A stretch of DNA of 64,000 nucleotides from Streptomyces kronopolitis. GTDB taxonomy: Bacteria > Actinomycetota > Actinomycetes > Streptomycetales > Streptomycetaceae. The translations under genes were made by a program, and so were the position numbers. Shown here piece by piece: positions 16,960-26,036 of this stretch (position 1 is the first letter of the stretch; every line of letters starts with the position of its first letter). The notes beneath the pieces were generated by a model. That model was not told where the DNA came from. It searched no databases and was given only the letters and a program-made list of their open reading frames with translations. Location of the stretch: positions 62,001-126,000 of the forward strand of contig NZ_BMND01000003.1 in the NCBI RefSeq assembly GCF_014646275.1. Reading direction: 5' to 3'.

Positions 16960-19125
16960 CTAGCCCTGTACGGCAAGGACCAGTGGAAACACCCCCTCCG
17001 CGCCCGCCCGGCGCAGCAGCCGGGCGGTCATGGCCAATGTCCAGCCGGTGTCGGCGTAGTCGTCCACCAGCAACACCGGGCCATCCGCAGACGCCAAGGC
17101 CTGCGCCAACTCCGGCGGCACGCTCAGCGAGCCGTGCAGCGCCCGCAGCCGCTGAGCGCTGTTGCTGCGCGGAATCCTTCCCTCGGCGCCGTCGTCCCCC
17201 GAGGCCACCGTGCCCAGGAACGGCATCCGGCCGACCTCGGCGATCCGCTCGGCCAGTGACCGGATCAGCTGCGGGCGGCTGCGCGAGGAGAGCGCGACGA
17301 CGCCCACCGGGCGAGCTGGCGCCTCGGCCGCGCCCGACGCCCAACCACCCGGGCCCTTGGCCCAGTCGGCGAGCACGGTGACCACCGCGGCGGCCACATC
17401 GTCGGGCACCGGGCCGTCGGGTGCCTGCGGTGCGAGCATGGGCCGCAGACGGTTGCCCCACCCGATGTCGGAGAGCCGGCCCAGAGCCCGCCCCGTCGAG
17501 GACAGCTCGCCCGCCGGGATGCGCCCCTTGAGGTCGACCCCGACGGCCGGCAGCCCGGTCGGCCACATCCGCCGCGGTTCCACCTCCACTCCCGGCCGCC
17601 CCAGCTCACCGCGCGCCGCGTCCAGCGAAGCCGCGGACACCTCGGTGCCGAACCGCGCCCCGGCGCAGTTGTCACAGCGACCACAGGCCACCGCGGCCTC
17701 GTCGTCCAACTGCCGCCGCAGGAACTCCATCCGGCAGCCCGCCGTGGTGGCGTACTCCCGCATGGCCTGCTGTTCGGCCTCGCGCTGGCGCGACACCCAC
17801 GCATAGCGCTGGGTGTCGTACGACCACGGCCGGCCGGTGGACGTCCAGCCGCCCTTGACGCGGTGCACGGCGCCGTCCACGTCGAGCACCTTGAGCATGA
17901 TCTCCAGGCGCGAGCGGCGCAGTTCGACCTGCGGCTCGAGGGCGGGCAGCGACACCGGCCGGTCGGCGGCGGCCAGCACGTCCAGGGTCCGGCGCACCTG
18001 CTCCTCGGGAGGGAAGGCCAGCGACGCGAAGTACTTCCAGATCGCCTCGTCCTCCCGCCCCGGCAGCAGCAGCACCTCGGCGTGCTTCACCCCACGACCG
18101 GCACGGCCCACCTGCTGGTAGTACGCGATGGGGGACGACGGCGACCCCAGATGCACCACGAACCCCAGATCGGGCTTGTCGAAGCCCATGCCCAGCGCGG
18201 AGGTCGCCACCAGCGCCTTGACGCGGTTGGCGAGCAGATCGTCCTCGGCCTGCTGGCGATCGGCGTTCTCCGTCTTGCCGGTGTACGACGAGACCGTGTG
18301 CCCCCGCTGGCGAAGGAAGGCCGTGACCTCCTCGGCGGCGGCGACCGTGAGGGTGTAGATGATCCCCGAGCCCGGCAGCTCGTCCAGATGATCCGCGAGC
18401 CAGGCGAGCCGGTGTGCGGCGTCCGGCAGCGGCAGCACGCCCAGGCTCAGGCTCTCCCGGTCCAGCGGCCCGCGGAGCACCAGCGCCTCGGTGGAGCCCT
18501 CGCCCGTGCCGAGCTGCTCGGCGACATCGGCGGTCACGCGTGCGTTGGCCGTGGCGGTCGTGGCGAGCACCGGCACACCGGACGGGAGGTCGGCGAGCAT
18601 CGTGCGCAGCCGACGGTAGTCCGGCCGGAAGTCATGGCCCCAGTCGGAGATGCAGTGCGCCTCGTCGACCACCAGCAGACCGGTCGCCGCCGCGAGCTTG
18701 GGCAGTACCTGATCACGGAAATCGGGGTTGTTGAGGCGCTCGGGGCTCACCAGCAGGACATCGACCTCACCGGCCGCCACCTCGGCCTGGACGGTGTCCC
18801 ACTCCTCGGTGTTGGACGAGTTGATCGTGCGTGCCCGGATCCCGGCCCGCGCGGCGGCCTCGACCTGGTTGCGCATCAGCGCGAGCAGCGGGGAGACGAT
18901 CACGGTCGGCCCGCTTCCGCGCTCGCGCAGCAGCGCCGTCGCGACGAAATAGACCGCGGACTTGCCCCAGCCCGTCCGCTGCACGACCAGCGCCCGGCGG
19001 TGGTCGGCCACCAGCGCCTCGATCGCCCGCCACTGATCCTCGCGCAGCCTGGCCTCGCCGCCGGGATCACCGACGAGTCGGGTCAGGACGGCATCGGCGG
19101 CGGCACGCAGATCATCGTTGCTCAT
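16960..19125 (-). CDS. recQ: RecQ-type DNA helicase with C-terminal phosphoribosyltransferase-like segment
   Basis: 721 aa. ATG 19125 (GGGGGC upstream) is the best start, as the residues before it do not resemble RecQ. Helicase core: Walker A variant [13 protein letters not shown] in [19 protein letters not shown] (about residue 150), motif VI GRAGRG. The RecQ zinc site has Cys in [10 protein letters not shown] (about 480). Residues 680-715 carry the PRPP-binding signature [13 protein letters not shown] followed by [14 protein letters not shown], as in ComFC/PRTase proteins. This part is absent from E. coli RecQ, which has an HRDC domain there. Unwinds 3'-5'; role in recombination repair. Confidence 0.9.
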   Translation of the reverse strand: MSNDDLRAAADAVLTRLVGDPGGEARLREDQWRAIEALVADHRRALVVQRTGWGKSAVYFVATALLRERGSGPTVIVSPLLALMRNQVEAAARAGIRARTINSSNTEEWDTVQAEVAAGEVDVLLVSPERLNNPDFRDQVLPKLAAATGLLVVDEAHCISDWGHDFRPDYRRLRTMLADLPSGVPVLATTATANARVTADVAEQLGTGEGSTEALVLRGPLDRESLSLGVLPLPDAAHRLAWLADHLDELPGSGIIYTLTVAAAEEVTAFLRQRGHTVSSYTGKTENADRQQAEDDLLANRVKALVATSALGMGFDKPDLGFVVHLGSPSSPIAYYQQVGRAGRGVKHAEVLLLPGREDEAIWKYFASLAFPPEEQVRRTLDVLAAADRPVSLPALEPQVELRRSRLEIMLKVLDVDGAVHRVKGGWTSTGRPWSYDTQRYAWVSRQREAEQQAMREYATTAGCRMEFLRRQLDDEAAVACGRCDNCAGARFGTEVSAASLDAARGELGRPGVEVEPRRMWPTGLPAVGVDLKGRIPAGELSSTGRALGRLSDIGWGNRLRPMLAPQAPDGPVPDDVAAAVVTVLADWAKGPGGWASGAAEAPARPVGVVALSSRSRPQLIRSLAERIAEVGRMPFLGTVASGDDGAEGRIPRSNSAQRLRALHGSLSVPPELAQALASADGPVLLVDDYADTGWTLAMTARLLRRAGAEGVFPLVLAVQG

Positions 19126-19174
19126 GCCCCCATGCAACCCGATGCCACTGACAATGCGCGAACCCCCGCCCGAA

Positions 19175-19212
19175 CCTGTGGACAACTCGCTCGCCCGAGA
19201 GTTATCCACAGG
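19175..19212. promoter_or_regulatory. Inverted DnaA-box-like pair in recQ/DUF4192 divergent gap
   Basis: CCTGTGGACAA (19175-19185) and TTATCCACAGG (19202-19212) are near-perfect mirror copies (one mismatch) separated by 16 bp. The second contains the classical DnaA box TTATCCACA and the first its TTGTCCACA variant on the other strand. The pair lies in the 125-bp gap between the divergent recQ and DUF4192 starts, where it could act as an operator. DnaA binding is inferred from the sequence only. Confidence 0.55.
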
Positions 19213-19250
19213 GGTCGCGGCGCGACGGCCCGCCGCGAGATCTTCGGGCC

Positions 19251-19953
19251 ATGAATCCGCACAGCGAACCCAGCAAGCGCACCACCGACGGCGATTCCAC
19301 CGCTCAGCCCGCCGCCCCGACCCCGTCGCACACTCCCGGCCCGTCCGAACCGCCGGCCTCCGCCGACCCGCACCGCGCACCCGAGCCCGCCCCGTCCACC
19401 GGCTCCGCAGACGATTCCCGCCCCCTCGACCCCGCGAACACCACCACCCCCACCAACCCTGCTGACACCACGAGTCCGTCCGCTCCCTCCACTCCTTCCA
19501 GCTCCGCGCACTCCTCCGCCCCCGCCGACGCGGTCCCCGCGCCGGTCTCCGAAACGCAGGTCACGCTGCGTAGCCCGGCCGAACTCGCCGACGCACTGCC
19601 GTACCTCATGGGCTTCTATCCGGACGACAGCGTGGTTCTGGTCGCCCTCCACGGCGACCGCGGGCGCTTCGGCGGCCGGGTCCGGCTCGGCATCCCCTCT
19701 GACACCACACAGTGGCCGGATGTCGCCGACCAGCTCGCCGACTGCCTGGTCAACGCGGGCAAGGAACGTGACGCCCGGCCCGAGGCGATCCTCGTCTACC
19801 TCTGCCAGGAGCCCGCGCAGGGCGAGAGCGGCAAGGACGTCAAGGACCGGCTCCGCCCGCTCGCCCAGCGGCTGCGTACGGCCTGCGGTGCGCTGGACGT
19901 GCCTGTCCTGGAAGCCCTGTGCCTGTCCAACGGCCGCTTCTGGTCCTACTGCT
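19251..19953 (+). pseudogene. DUF4192-domain protein gene, 5' fragment (interrupted by insertion)
   Basis: Start ATG 19251. Codons 1-234 encode a long Pro/Thr/Ser-rich N-tail (about residues 1-100) and the start of a DUF4192 domain (LRSPAELADALPYLMGFYPDDSVVLVALHG ... GRFWSYC). At 19954 the gene is cut by the recombinase element, and the frame runs on through 29 foreign codons to TGA at 20042. The missing 3' part resumes at 26037 in the same frame once the element and one ACTGCT copy are removed, giving a 534-aa protein. DUF4192 function is unknown. Whether the truncated product is made or active is not shown. Confidence 0.9.
19948..19953. repeat. Left core direct repeat ACTGCT (attL)
   Basis: ACTGCT within the DUF4192 codons for Tyr-Cys-Cys. 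The identical hexamer is at 26031-26036 at the other end. The flanking bases differ on both sides, so the shared core is exactly 6 bp. Confidence 0.85.
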
Positions 19954-20046
19954 TTTTGCCTGCACTCTCCGTGTCCCGGGCCGCTGTGTTGCGGGTGGAC
20001 GGTCTCCGGCAGTGGAGGCGCGTCGTGGCTCTGGCGGCCTGATGTC

Positions 20047-20535
20047 TCATTCGGGGCTCAGCAGGGGCCGAGGGTTGTGGTGCGCCGTGGCGGGCAGGTG
20101 CGTGACCGGTTTGTGTGATCCGTTGCTGAGCTGTTGACGCAGGTTCTCGATCTCAAGGTGCTGTGCGGCCAGCCGAGAAATCGCTCCTTGTCGGAAGTTG
20201 GTCAGCTCCTGGAGGTCGGTGTCACGCTTGTCCAGGCGCTGGCGGAGGTTGGTGATCTCCTCCTTGAGCCGGGTGATCTGGGCCTCGCGCGGGTCGGGGA
20301 TGGTGCCTGCTTGCTGGAGGAGATCACGACGACGGGTGAACTCCTCGGCCAGGTGCTGGAAGGGGCCGGGCCGTCCCTCCTTGGGATAGAAACCCGTGCG
20401 GTTCACCCCGGCCTGGGTGGCGAGGGTCTTGATGTCGCATCGCCCGCCGGGTGGGATCTCACCTCGTAGGAGTCGGTCCATGGCGGCTCGGATGCGGTCC
20501 TCGGCCTGCTGTCTTTGATCGTCAGTGGTCCGCAT
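20047..20535 (-). CDS. DUF6262-type coiled-coil accessory protein (TnpC-like)
   Basis: 162 aa, ATG 20535 with AGGAG 6 bp upstream. It overlaps the end of the upstream recombinase by 14 bp, so it is translated from the same mRNA. The N-third has a helix-turn-helix-like segment (CDIKTLATQAGVNRTGFYP). Residues 75-145 are a continuous heptad-rich coiled coil (ITRLKEEITNLRQRLDKRD...LEIENLRQQL). It occupies the position of Tn554 tnpC, which influences transposition frequency and orientation. The domain name is recalled from the family. Role inferred from position. Confidence 0.78.
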   Translation of the reverse strand: MRTTDDQRQQAEDRIRAAMDRLLRGEIPPGGRCDIKTLATQAGVNRTGFYPKEGRPGPFQHLAEEFTRRRDLLQQAGTIPDPREAQITRLKEEITNLRQRLDKRDTDLQELTNFRQGAISRLAAQHLEIENLRQQLSNGSHKPVTHLPATAHHNPRPLLSPE

Positions 20536-22708
20536 GGATCTCCTGCTCGGGTCCAGAGCCGGCCGCGTCGATCTCGTCGAGGACGCGTTGCGCGCGATCG
20601 AGTTCGGCCCGGAGTCGGATTCGCTCGGTCTTCTGGGGGCGGCTGAGGGAGCCGAGGAAGGTTTTGGTCTGGGTGACCGTCTCGGCCCAGATGGGACGGT
20701 GGCAGGGGTGGTGGGTGGCCTGCGGGCAGCGGGCCGAGTCACACATTCCCGCCAAGGGTTTGGTGGCGTTCGGGGTGCCGGCCAGTTTCAGGCAGAGGGC
20801 CTTTCCGGGGTCGGCGAACCAGCAGTAGTTCGCCGTTCCCAGGTGCAGGGTGCCGGCTCGCTTGGCCAGGAGGTTGCGGAGGTCCTGGTCGCTGGACCGG
20901 ACGTGGGGCGAGGTGGCCTCCTGCCGGGCCAGTTCCTCGTCGACGTGGGTGAAGAAGTCGATCAGCTCGTGGGCCCCGGTGCCGCTGGGCAGGATGCCCT
21001 GCTGGAAGTTGCGGAACTCGGCTGCGGCCAGGCTCAGATTCCGTTCCTGCTCGTGCTCGTTGACCTCGGCCAGCAGCTTGGCCTGAGCTCCGCCGGGCCG
21101 GGCGGTGTATCCCTCGGTGGTAACCACCGAGAGGTGCTTCAAGGCGATCTTCGCGGCCAGCATGCCGTTGGGGCGATAGGCCAGCTCCATGGCGAGGGTC
21201 CGCCGCAGCATCCGCAGGTTGACGGTGCCGTCCGGGATCGGCGCGAGCCCCAGCCTGCGACCGAGCGGACCGTTGACGAAGGGGCGAAGCGCCCGGGTGT
21301 ATCCCGAGTGGAAACCGATCCTTCCGAACAAGGATTCGCCAGGGCCAGCGTGGAGGTGCACCTGCTCCGCGAGTTCGACTGCCCGGTGTACTTCTTCGAG
21401 CACGACCCACTCATCTTCAAGGCCACCGAGCTTCTGACCTTTGATGATCTTGCTGGCGAGGCTGTGCCGAACCATGCCGGGACCGACCTCTCTGGTGCGG
21501 CGGCAGCCGACGAGGAGCTCGGCGAGCTCGCTGTTCCTCATCCCGGAGACGGCCGCGATGACCGTTAGCGCCGCCTGCCGGGCGACGCCCGCCAGATCCT
21601 GCGCTTTTTGGGTGTGCAGCGGCGTGATCCACGGCACCAACTCTTGGGTGTCCGCGCGGGGGACAGCCGCGACTTCGCGACCCCAGGGCTTGGCCAGCCC
21701 GACCTTGGCCACGGTGTCCTCGGCGAGCTCGCGGAAGCCCGGGGTGAGCATGTGGGACCGGACCTCACGGCAGCCGACGCGGACGGCCAGGGCCAGGAAG
21801 TTCACCCGCAGCAGCGGGTCGTCGGGGTTCCAGCCTGCGGCAAGCCGCTCGTTCACTCGTCTGTCGGTCATCTCGACCAGGGGATCCCCGGTGGAGCGAT
21901 GCTCATCCAGGGCCCGGGCCAGGTCGGCGAACGTGGGGTTCGGCCTGCGGGCGCCGCCGTGCCGTGGCGGTCGGCTCTCGACCTGCCGGAGGAGAACGGT
22001 CAGATGAGGTCCGAGGGTGTCAACGATGTAGAGGCAGGCGGCAAGCAGCGGTTGCAGGATGTGGTCGGGAACGGGCTGTGTCTTGTTCTCCGCCTGCTTC
22101 GGCATCCCGGCGACCACGGCCGGCGGGGTGAAGTTCCAAGGGCGGAAGCTCGGGTGATAGCGGTCGTTGGTGAACAGATCGCTGTAAAAAGCGAGATCCA
22201 TGACGGCCGTGACGACCGCCCGCTGCTGGGACGGGCTGGCGGCCCGGAGACGCCGGCCATGCTTGTCCCGAATCGTGCTGCGGACGGCGAGATAGCGCTG
22301 GCAGTGCTCCTGCGTGACCTCACGGAGACTGGCGATGCCTTGGCTCGTCAGCCAGTTCAACCAGGGGAACAGCAGGCCGCGGACGCGGCCGGTGGTCGCC
22401 AGAGCCCGAGGAGTGCGGTAGGCGTGGGGCAGCTGGGCGACGGCGGGATGCGCCGGCGCGCAATACGCGATCATCAGTTCCTTGGCCACCAGCCGCCATC
22501 TCGAATTGTTGATCTTTGTGAAGTCCCAGATCAACTGGCCTCCCGAGAGCTGCTTGGGACGGCCTAGGATGCCGCGGAGATCCCACACGTCCTGATCGAA
22601 CAGCGGCCGCGGGAAGCCCTCGACCACGGTCCATCCGGCCAGCTCGAAGACATCGACGCCGCTGAACGGCGAGGACGCCGCTTCCGCGATGGTGAGTGCT
22701 TCGGTCAT
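20522..22708 (-). CDS. Tyrosine recombinase, third of trio (large, Cys-rich C-terminus; TnpB-like)
   Basis: 728 aa. ATG 22708 overlaps the previous stop in ATGA. The catalytic domain spans about residues 385-555: Arg I in VSGMRNSELAELL, the RMLRRTLAMEL box with the second Arg (Arg replaces the usual first His of HxxR), then LKHLSVVTTEGY with His and the Tyr nucleophile. A C-terminal metal-binding-like region has Cys/His in NYCWFADPG, LCLK, MCDSARCPQATHHPCHRP, followed by a helical tail. Long recombinases with such a Cys-rich end are typical of Tn554 TnpB. The N-terminal 380 residues probably bind core DNA. Confidence 0.85.
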   Translation of the reverse strand: MTEALTIAEAASSPFSGVDVFELAGWTVVEGFPRPLFDQDVWDLRGILGRPKQLSGGQLIWDFTKINNSRWRLVAKELMIAYCAPAHPAVAQLPHAYRTPRALATTGRVRGLLFPWLNWLTSQGIASLREVTQEHCQRYLAVRSTIRDKHGRRLRAASPSQQRAVVTAVMDLAFYSDLFTNDRYHPSFRPWNFTPPAVVAGMPKQAENKTQPVPDHILQPLLAACLYIVDTLGPHLTVLLRQVESRPPRHGGARRPNPTFADLARALDEHRSTGDPLVEMTDRRVNERLAAGWNPDDPLLRVNFLALAVRVGCREVRSHMLTPGFRELAEDTVAKVGLAKPWGREVAAVPRADTQELVPWITPLHTQKAQDLAGVARQAALTVIAAVSGMRNSELAELLVGCRRTREVGPGMVRHSLASKIIKGQKLGGLEDEWVVLEEVHRAVELAEQVHLHAGPGESLFGRIGFHSGYTRALRPFVNGPLGRRLGLAPIPDGTVNLRMLRRTLAMELAYRPNGMLAAKIALKHLSVVTTEGYTARPGGAQAKLLAEVNEHEQERNLSLAAAEFRNFQQGILPSGTGAHELIDFFTHVDEELARQEATSPHVRSSDQDLRNLLAKRAGTLHLGTANYCWFADPGKALCLKLAGTPNATKPLAGMCDSARCPQATHHPCHRPIWAETVTQTKTFLGSLSRPQKTERIRLRAELDRAQRVLDEIDAAGSGPEQEIHADH

Positions 22709-24432
22709 GCCGTTCGCTCCTCAGGCCGCAGGGGCAGTTCTTCGTCGGCGTCAGCGACCTGCGGGGCAGCGGCGGCCAGCACCGCTGGATCGAAGCAGTC
22801 CAGGACCTGCGTGACGCGCTGGGCATAGGGCCCGAACACGGCCATGAAGTGGTCGGCAGGCAACTGCCTCCACTGCCGGGCGAAGAAAGCTTTCAACCGC
22901 AGCAGGTTGGCCGCGTGCCGCGGGGCGAACACCGCCAGCGGGCAGAGCAGGCAGACCCAGGGCCGAGCCGGACACGGCTTGCCCTTCGGCCCGTGCAGGC
23001 CGGCCAACTGGTCCGCGCAGGCCGCGACGAAGACGTCGCGTTCACCACCCACGAGCTCGTCGATCGCCGTGTCGTCCAGCTTCAGCTGGGCGATGACCTG
23101 CGGGTAGTCCCGCGCGAGGGCGACGGTGTCCTCCTCGGATAGGACGGTGGGGGCCTGAGCCCGACGGAGGAGATCGCCCTGAGCCTCCTCGATCAGGGCC
23201 TGAACGGCCCGCTGCTGGGCCGGCGTCGCCGCGGTCAGGTAGTGATCGCCCTCGACCGCCGGGGTGTGGTTGGGATCGATCGTCACCCGCGGGCTGCCTG
23301 CCCAGGTGCGGCGGTCGCGATGGCTGTGGAACGTGGTCCGGATCCGCTGCCGGTGAACCGGGAACGGGGCTCCGGAGTCGTCCAGCAGGCCGTGACGACG
23401 GACCCAGGCCCGCACGGAGATGTCAGTCATCCGCGTGGTCTCGACGGCGTTGCCGCCGTGGGTGGAGCTATCTCTGATCCACAAAACTCCGCGATCCTCG
23501 TCCGGTGCGAGGGAGCGAAGCGGGGCCGAGTGCTCCAGCCAGCGTTCGAGCAGCCGCACGGCCTTGCGGGAAAGGTTCAGGCTCTCCCGTGAGGTGCGGC
23601 CCTTGACGTAGTTCAAGAGCATCTCGGAGTCGCCGGTCCAATCGAGGTCCGTCAGCCCGAGACCGTCGATGCCGTCGGGAACGATCCCGCTGTAGGCGCC
23701 GAACAGCAGCTGGTAGGAGATCACCATGTCCGGCTGCGGGAAGAGTGCCGTCCGTGCTTCGGCCAGCTGACGGCGGACAACGAGGGCCGTCTTCTGCCGG
23801 ACGCCGAGCACGAACTTCAGCGAGCGGAACGTGACCGGACCGTGGTGGGCCTGAAGCCAACACAGGTTGTCGGTGGACCAGTCCCCGCTTTCCCGAGGAT
23901 CGTGGCCCCTCCGGGCGGCGGCCAGGGCCTCGGCGTGTGCGGTAAAGGCTTCCCGTACGTTTCTGTGGCAGAGGTCGAGCAGCCGGGACCACTCGGCCTC
24001 GCTGTAGGGGGCGAAGGCTTCACTCGGGTCGCGCTGATTGAACGTGCGGCCCTCGGTCATCAGGCGGACCGGCAGCGGCAGCCTTCCCGTTTCCTCGTCC
24101 CATGCCTTCAGTAGGAACCGGATGTTGCGTTCATCGACGTACTGGGCGGACATCCAGAATTCGATCATGTCCGTCCGCGACAAGTCCCCGGCACCGCCGG
24201 TGAAACCACGGGTGTGCAGGAACAGAACCAAGCGCCTGGCAGAGATCAGGTGTTTGTCGATGGCTGACCGTGTGGTGAGCCGCCCATGCGGGTGGATCAG
24301 GTTGACCAGGCCTGCCATCAAGTCCTGGGCCAGGTCCGGGCAGTCGCTGGCGGGCATCTGCCCTTGCCGGCCGACGCCGTCGACGGTGGTGTAGGCGATG
24401 CCGATCGGGTCGTGGAGAACGGTGGCGGTCAC
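22705..24432 (-). CDS. Tyrosine-recombinase-like protein, second of trio (first catalytic Arg absent)
   Basis: 575 aa. GTG 24432 overlaps the preceding stop in GTGA. The fold is recognised from the SAM-like N-domain (residues 60-120) and from late motifs VHRQRIRTTF (HxxR) and HTPAVEGDHYL (His and candidate Tyr). At the Arg I position, where active members have TGxRxxE, this protein reads YSGIVPDGIDGL, so the Arg is missing. A Cys cluster, CPARPWVCLLCP, lies near residue 505. It may be a structural partner rather than a catalyst. That is inference from the missing residue. Confidence 0.78.
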   Translation of the reverse strand: MTATVLHDPIGIAYTTVDGVGRQGQMPASDCPDLAQDLMAGLVNLIHPHGRLTTRSAIDKHLISARRLVLFLHTRGFTGGAGDLSRTDMIEFWMSAQYVDERNIRFLLKAWDEETGRLPLPVRLMTEGRTFNQRDPSEAFAPYSEAEWSRLLDLCHRNVREAFTAHAEALAAARRGHDPRESGDWSTDNLCWLQAHHGPVTFRSLKFVLGVRQKTALVVRRQLAEARTALFPQPDMVISYQLLFGAYSGIVPDGIDGLGLTDLDWTGDSEMLLNYVKGRTSRESLNLSRKAVRLLERWLEHSAPLRSLAPDEDRGVLWIRDSSTHGGNAVETTRMTDISVRAWVRRHGLLDDSGAPFPVHRQRIRTTFHSHRDRRTWAGSPRVTIDPNHTPAVEGDHYLTAATPAQQRAVQALIEEAQGDLLRRAQAPTVLSEEDTVALARDYPQVIAQLKLDDTAIDELVGGERDVFVAACADQLAGLHGPKGKPCPARPWVCLLCPLAVFAPRHAANLLRLKAFFARQWRQLPADHFMAVFGPYAQRVTQVLDCFDPAVLAAAAPQVADADEELPLRPEERTA

Positions 24433-25895
24433 CAGAGATCATCCTCGTCTTCGTCAAACTCGCCGTCCGCCTCCAACTCGGCGTCGACATCGCTGATCAG
24501 CTCGTAATCCCGCCCGGCCTGTTCGTAGGCGTCCCGGAAGATCCGGGTCATGTCCAGGCGGCGGAGGTACTTTTCCGTGGTCAGGACGCTGGAGTGACCA
24601 AGTAGGTCACGCAGCACCATCAGAGGGTCGGCCTTGGCCAGGTAGAGGGCCAGGCCAGCGTCTGCATCGGTGTCCTTCACCAGTTGGGCGGCCTGCCGGT
24701 AGTAGCCGCTGACCAGTCGGGCAAGTGTCCGCATCGCGAAGGTGTGCCTGGTTCGGTGCGGGTAAACGTGCGGGAACCGGGGCTCGAACCGTTCGCGGAT
24801 GCGGTCCGCGGTCCGGGAGAAGACCGTGGGCCAGGCGGTGAACGGGCCGCCGTCCGCCCGCACTGCCAGCAGCATCGACCCGCCGTTCGGCGCGACCAGC
24901 CGCCGTCGCTCGGCGGGCCGTAGCCCCTGCCAGGACACCCGGCGGCCGTTGACCCGGCCGCCGAACTGGTCGGCCTCGGTCACCAGCAGCGGCGACCCCC
25001 ATCTCTCCGGTGGCCGCCATCCCGCCCCATCCGCCGCCAAGGCTCGATCCAACTCTCGGTAACGGTGTAGGTCCGCCAGCTTGTCGTAGGAAACCCACGT
25101 CGTTCGGAACTTCCGGCCTTTGGCGACGCCGGACGGCACGGGCAGCGGAATCGGAAGCTGAGTAGGCCGCGGCGGCAAAGCCGGCAGCTCGACCGCGAGG
25201 TAGTAGGTGAACTCCTGCAACCGCAGGCCCGTGTCCAGCGCGGCGGCGCCGACGGCGCCGTTGCGGGCCAGTTCCCGGCCTCGGAACCGATCGTCCTCGC
25301 CGTCAGGGCCCAGGCCCCGAAGTGCGCGGACGAACAGCTCTGCGAAGTCGTCCTCCAGGTACTTGATGGTCACGTGCGGCTTCGGCACCCGCCGGATGGC
25401 CTGGTTCACCGGCCGCCGGGCGATCTGGTCGGCGAAGAAGACCGTGGCCTGCCGGTAGGTGAAGGGCTCGGTGTTCGCGTACCCCTCCGCCACCGCCCAC
25501 CGGTAGAGGATCGACAGGATGCTCACGTGCTGGTTCCAGGTAGTCGCCTCCAGCCGGGCGTCCAACGGGCCGCAGGCCCGATGCACCGCGTACGAACTGA
25601 GCCCGGCCTTCAACCGGTCCCGTTGATCGAACAGCCCAATGCCACGGTCACCGAGGAAGACTGCCCAGTCCCGCACCGCTCGGGCGTAGACACCCCACGA
25701 AGCAGGCTCCGGGCACCCGTTCACCGGCAGCTCTCGCAGCCAGCGGTTCACCGCCACCAACGGCCTTGGCGACACGGGGTCGTCCTCGAAGCGCAAGTCG
25801 CTATCGATCAGGACCGGCATCCGCTCGGGGATCACCGGCTCATGTTCGAGTTCCCATGTCTCCCAGCCCTCCGGCTTGAAGAAGATCAGTTCCAC
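24429..25895 (-). CDS. Tyrosine recombinase, first of trio (TnpA-like, full catalytic set)
   Basis: 488 aa. GTG 25895 was chosen because TACGCT (25909-25904 on this strand) ends 8 nt before it, indicating a leaderless mRNA; upstream in-frame codons are in the terminal region of the element. All catalytic residues are visible: Arg I in DTGLRLQEF, HRTRHTF (HxxR with following His), LLGHSSVLTTEKYL with His and the nucleophile Tyr. The N-domain (about 45-180) is the core-binding domain. The C-tail is acidic (EFDEDEDDLW). It begins about 135 bp inside the right end and drives the whole operon. Confidence 0.88.
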   Translation of the reverse strand: MELIFFKPEGWETWELEHEPVIPERMPVLIDSDLRFEDDPVSPRPLVAVNRWLRELPVNGCPEPASWGVYARAVRDWAVFLGDRGIGLFDQRDRLKAGLSSYAVHRACGPLDARLEATTWNQHVSILSILYRWAVAEGYANTEPFTYRQATVFFADQIARRPVNQAIRRVPKPHVTIKYLEDDFAELFVRALRGLGPDGEDDRFRGRELARNGAVGAAALDTGLRLQEFTYYLAVELPALPPRPTQLPIPLPVPSGVAKGRKFRTTWVSYDKLADLHRYRELDRALAADGAGWRPPERWGSPLLVTEADQFGGRVNGRRVSWQGLRPAERRRLVAPNGGSMLLAVRADGGPFTAWPTVFSRTADRIRERFEPRFPHVYPHRTRHTFAMRTLARLVSGYYRQAAQLVKDTDADAGLALYLAKADPLMVLRDLLGHSSVLTTEKYLRRLDMTRIFRDAYEQAGRDYELISDVDAELEADGEFDEDEDDLW

Positions 25896-26030
25896 GGCCC
25901 GAGAGCGTAGGGACCACATCCGGACTGATCGGCCTGTACCGATCCACATCACCCGAACGAGACACGGCCTCGTACTGCCTGAAAACTTCCAGATCAGCCG
26001 GATGGAGACACGGCACGAGTGCAAGAGAAA

Positions 26031-26036
26031 ACTGCT
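26031..26036. repeat. Right core direct repeat ACTGCT (attR)
   Basis: Second copy of the 6-bp core. It is followed directly by GCCCCGATTTCC, which continues the DUF4192 codons (Cys-Pro-Asp-Phe). Confidence 0.85.

Larger units (their letters stand above)
19954..26030 (-). mobile_element. Cargo-free tyrosine-recombinase-trio element (Tn554/RIT-like) inserted in DUF4192 gene
   Basis: A 6,077-bp element bounded by the direct repeat ACTGCT. All four genes run right to left: three tyrosine-recombinase-family proteins of 488, 575 and 728 aa whose stop and start codons overlap by 4 bp, then a 162-aa coiled-coil protein overlapping by 14 bp. This matches the tnpA/tnpB/tnpC logic of Tn554-family site-specific transposons and also resembles recombinase-in-trio elements. 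The termini are imperfect inverted repeats: TTTTGCCTGCACTC at the left end and TTTCTCTTGCACTC read inward from the right end (11 of 14 match), each followed by CCGTGTC. No resistance or other cargo gene is present. Confidence 0.88.

Noticed and set aside
16948..16974. Hairpin GCCGTAC/GTACGGC as recQ terminator
   Set aside because: Its left arm lies beyond the recQ stop but its right arm is inside the coding end, so it is not a standard terminator position.
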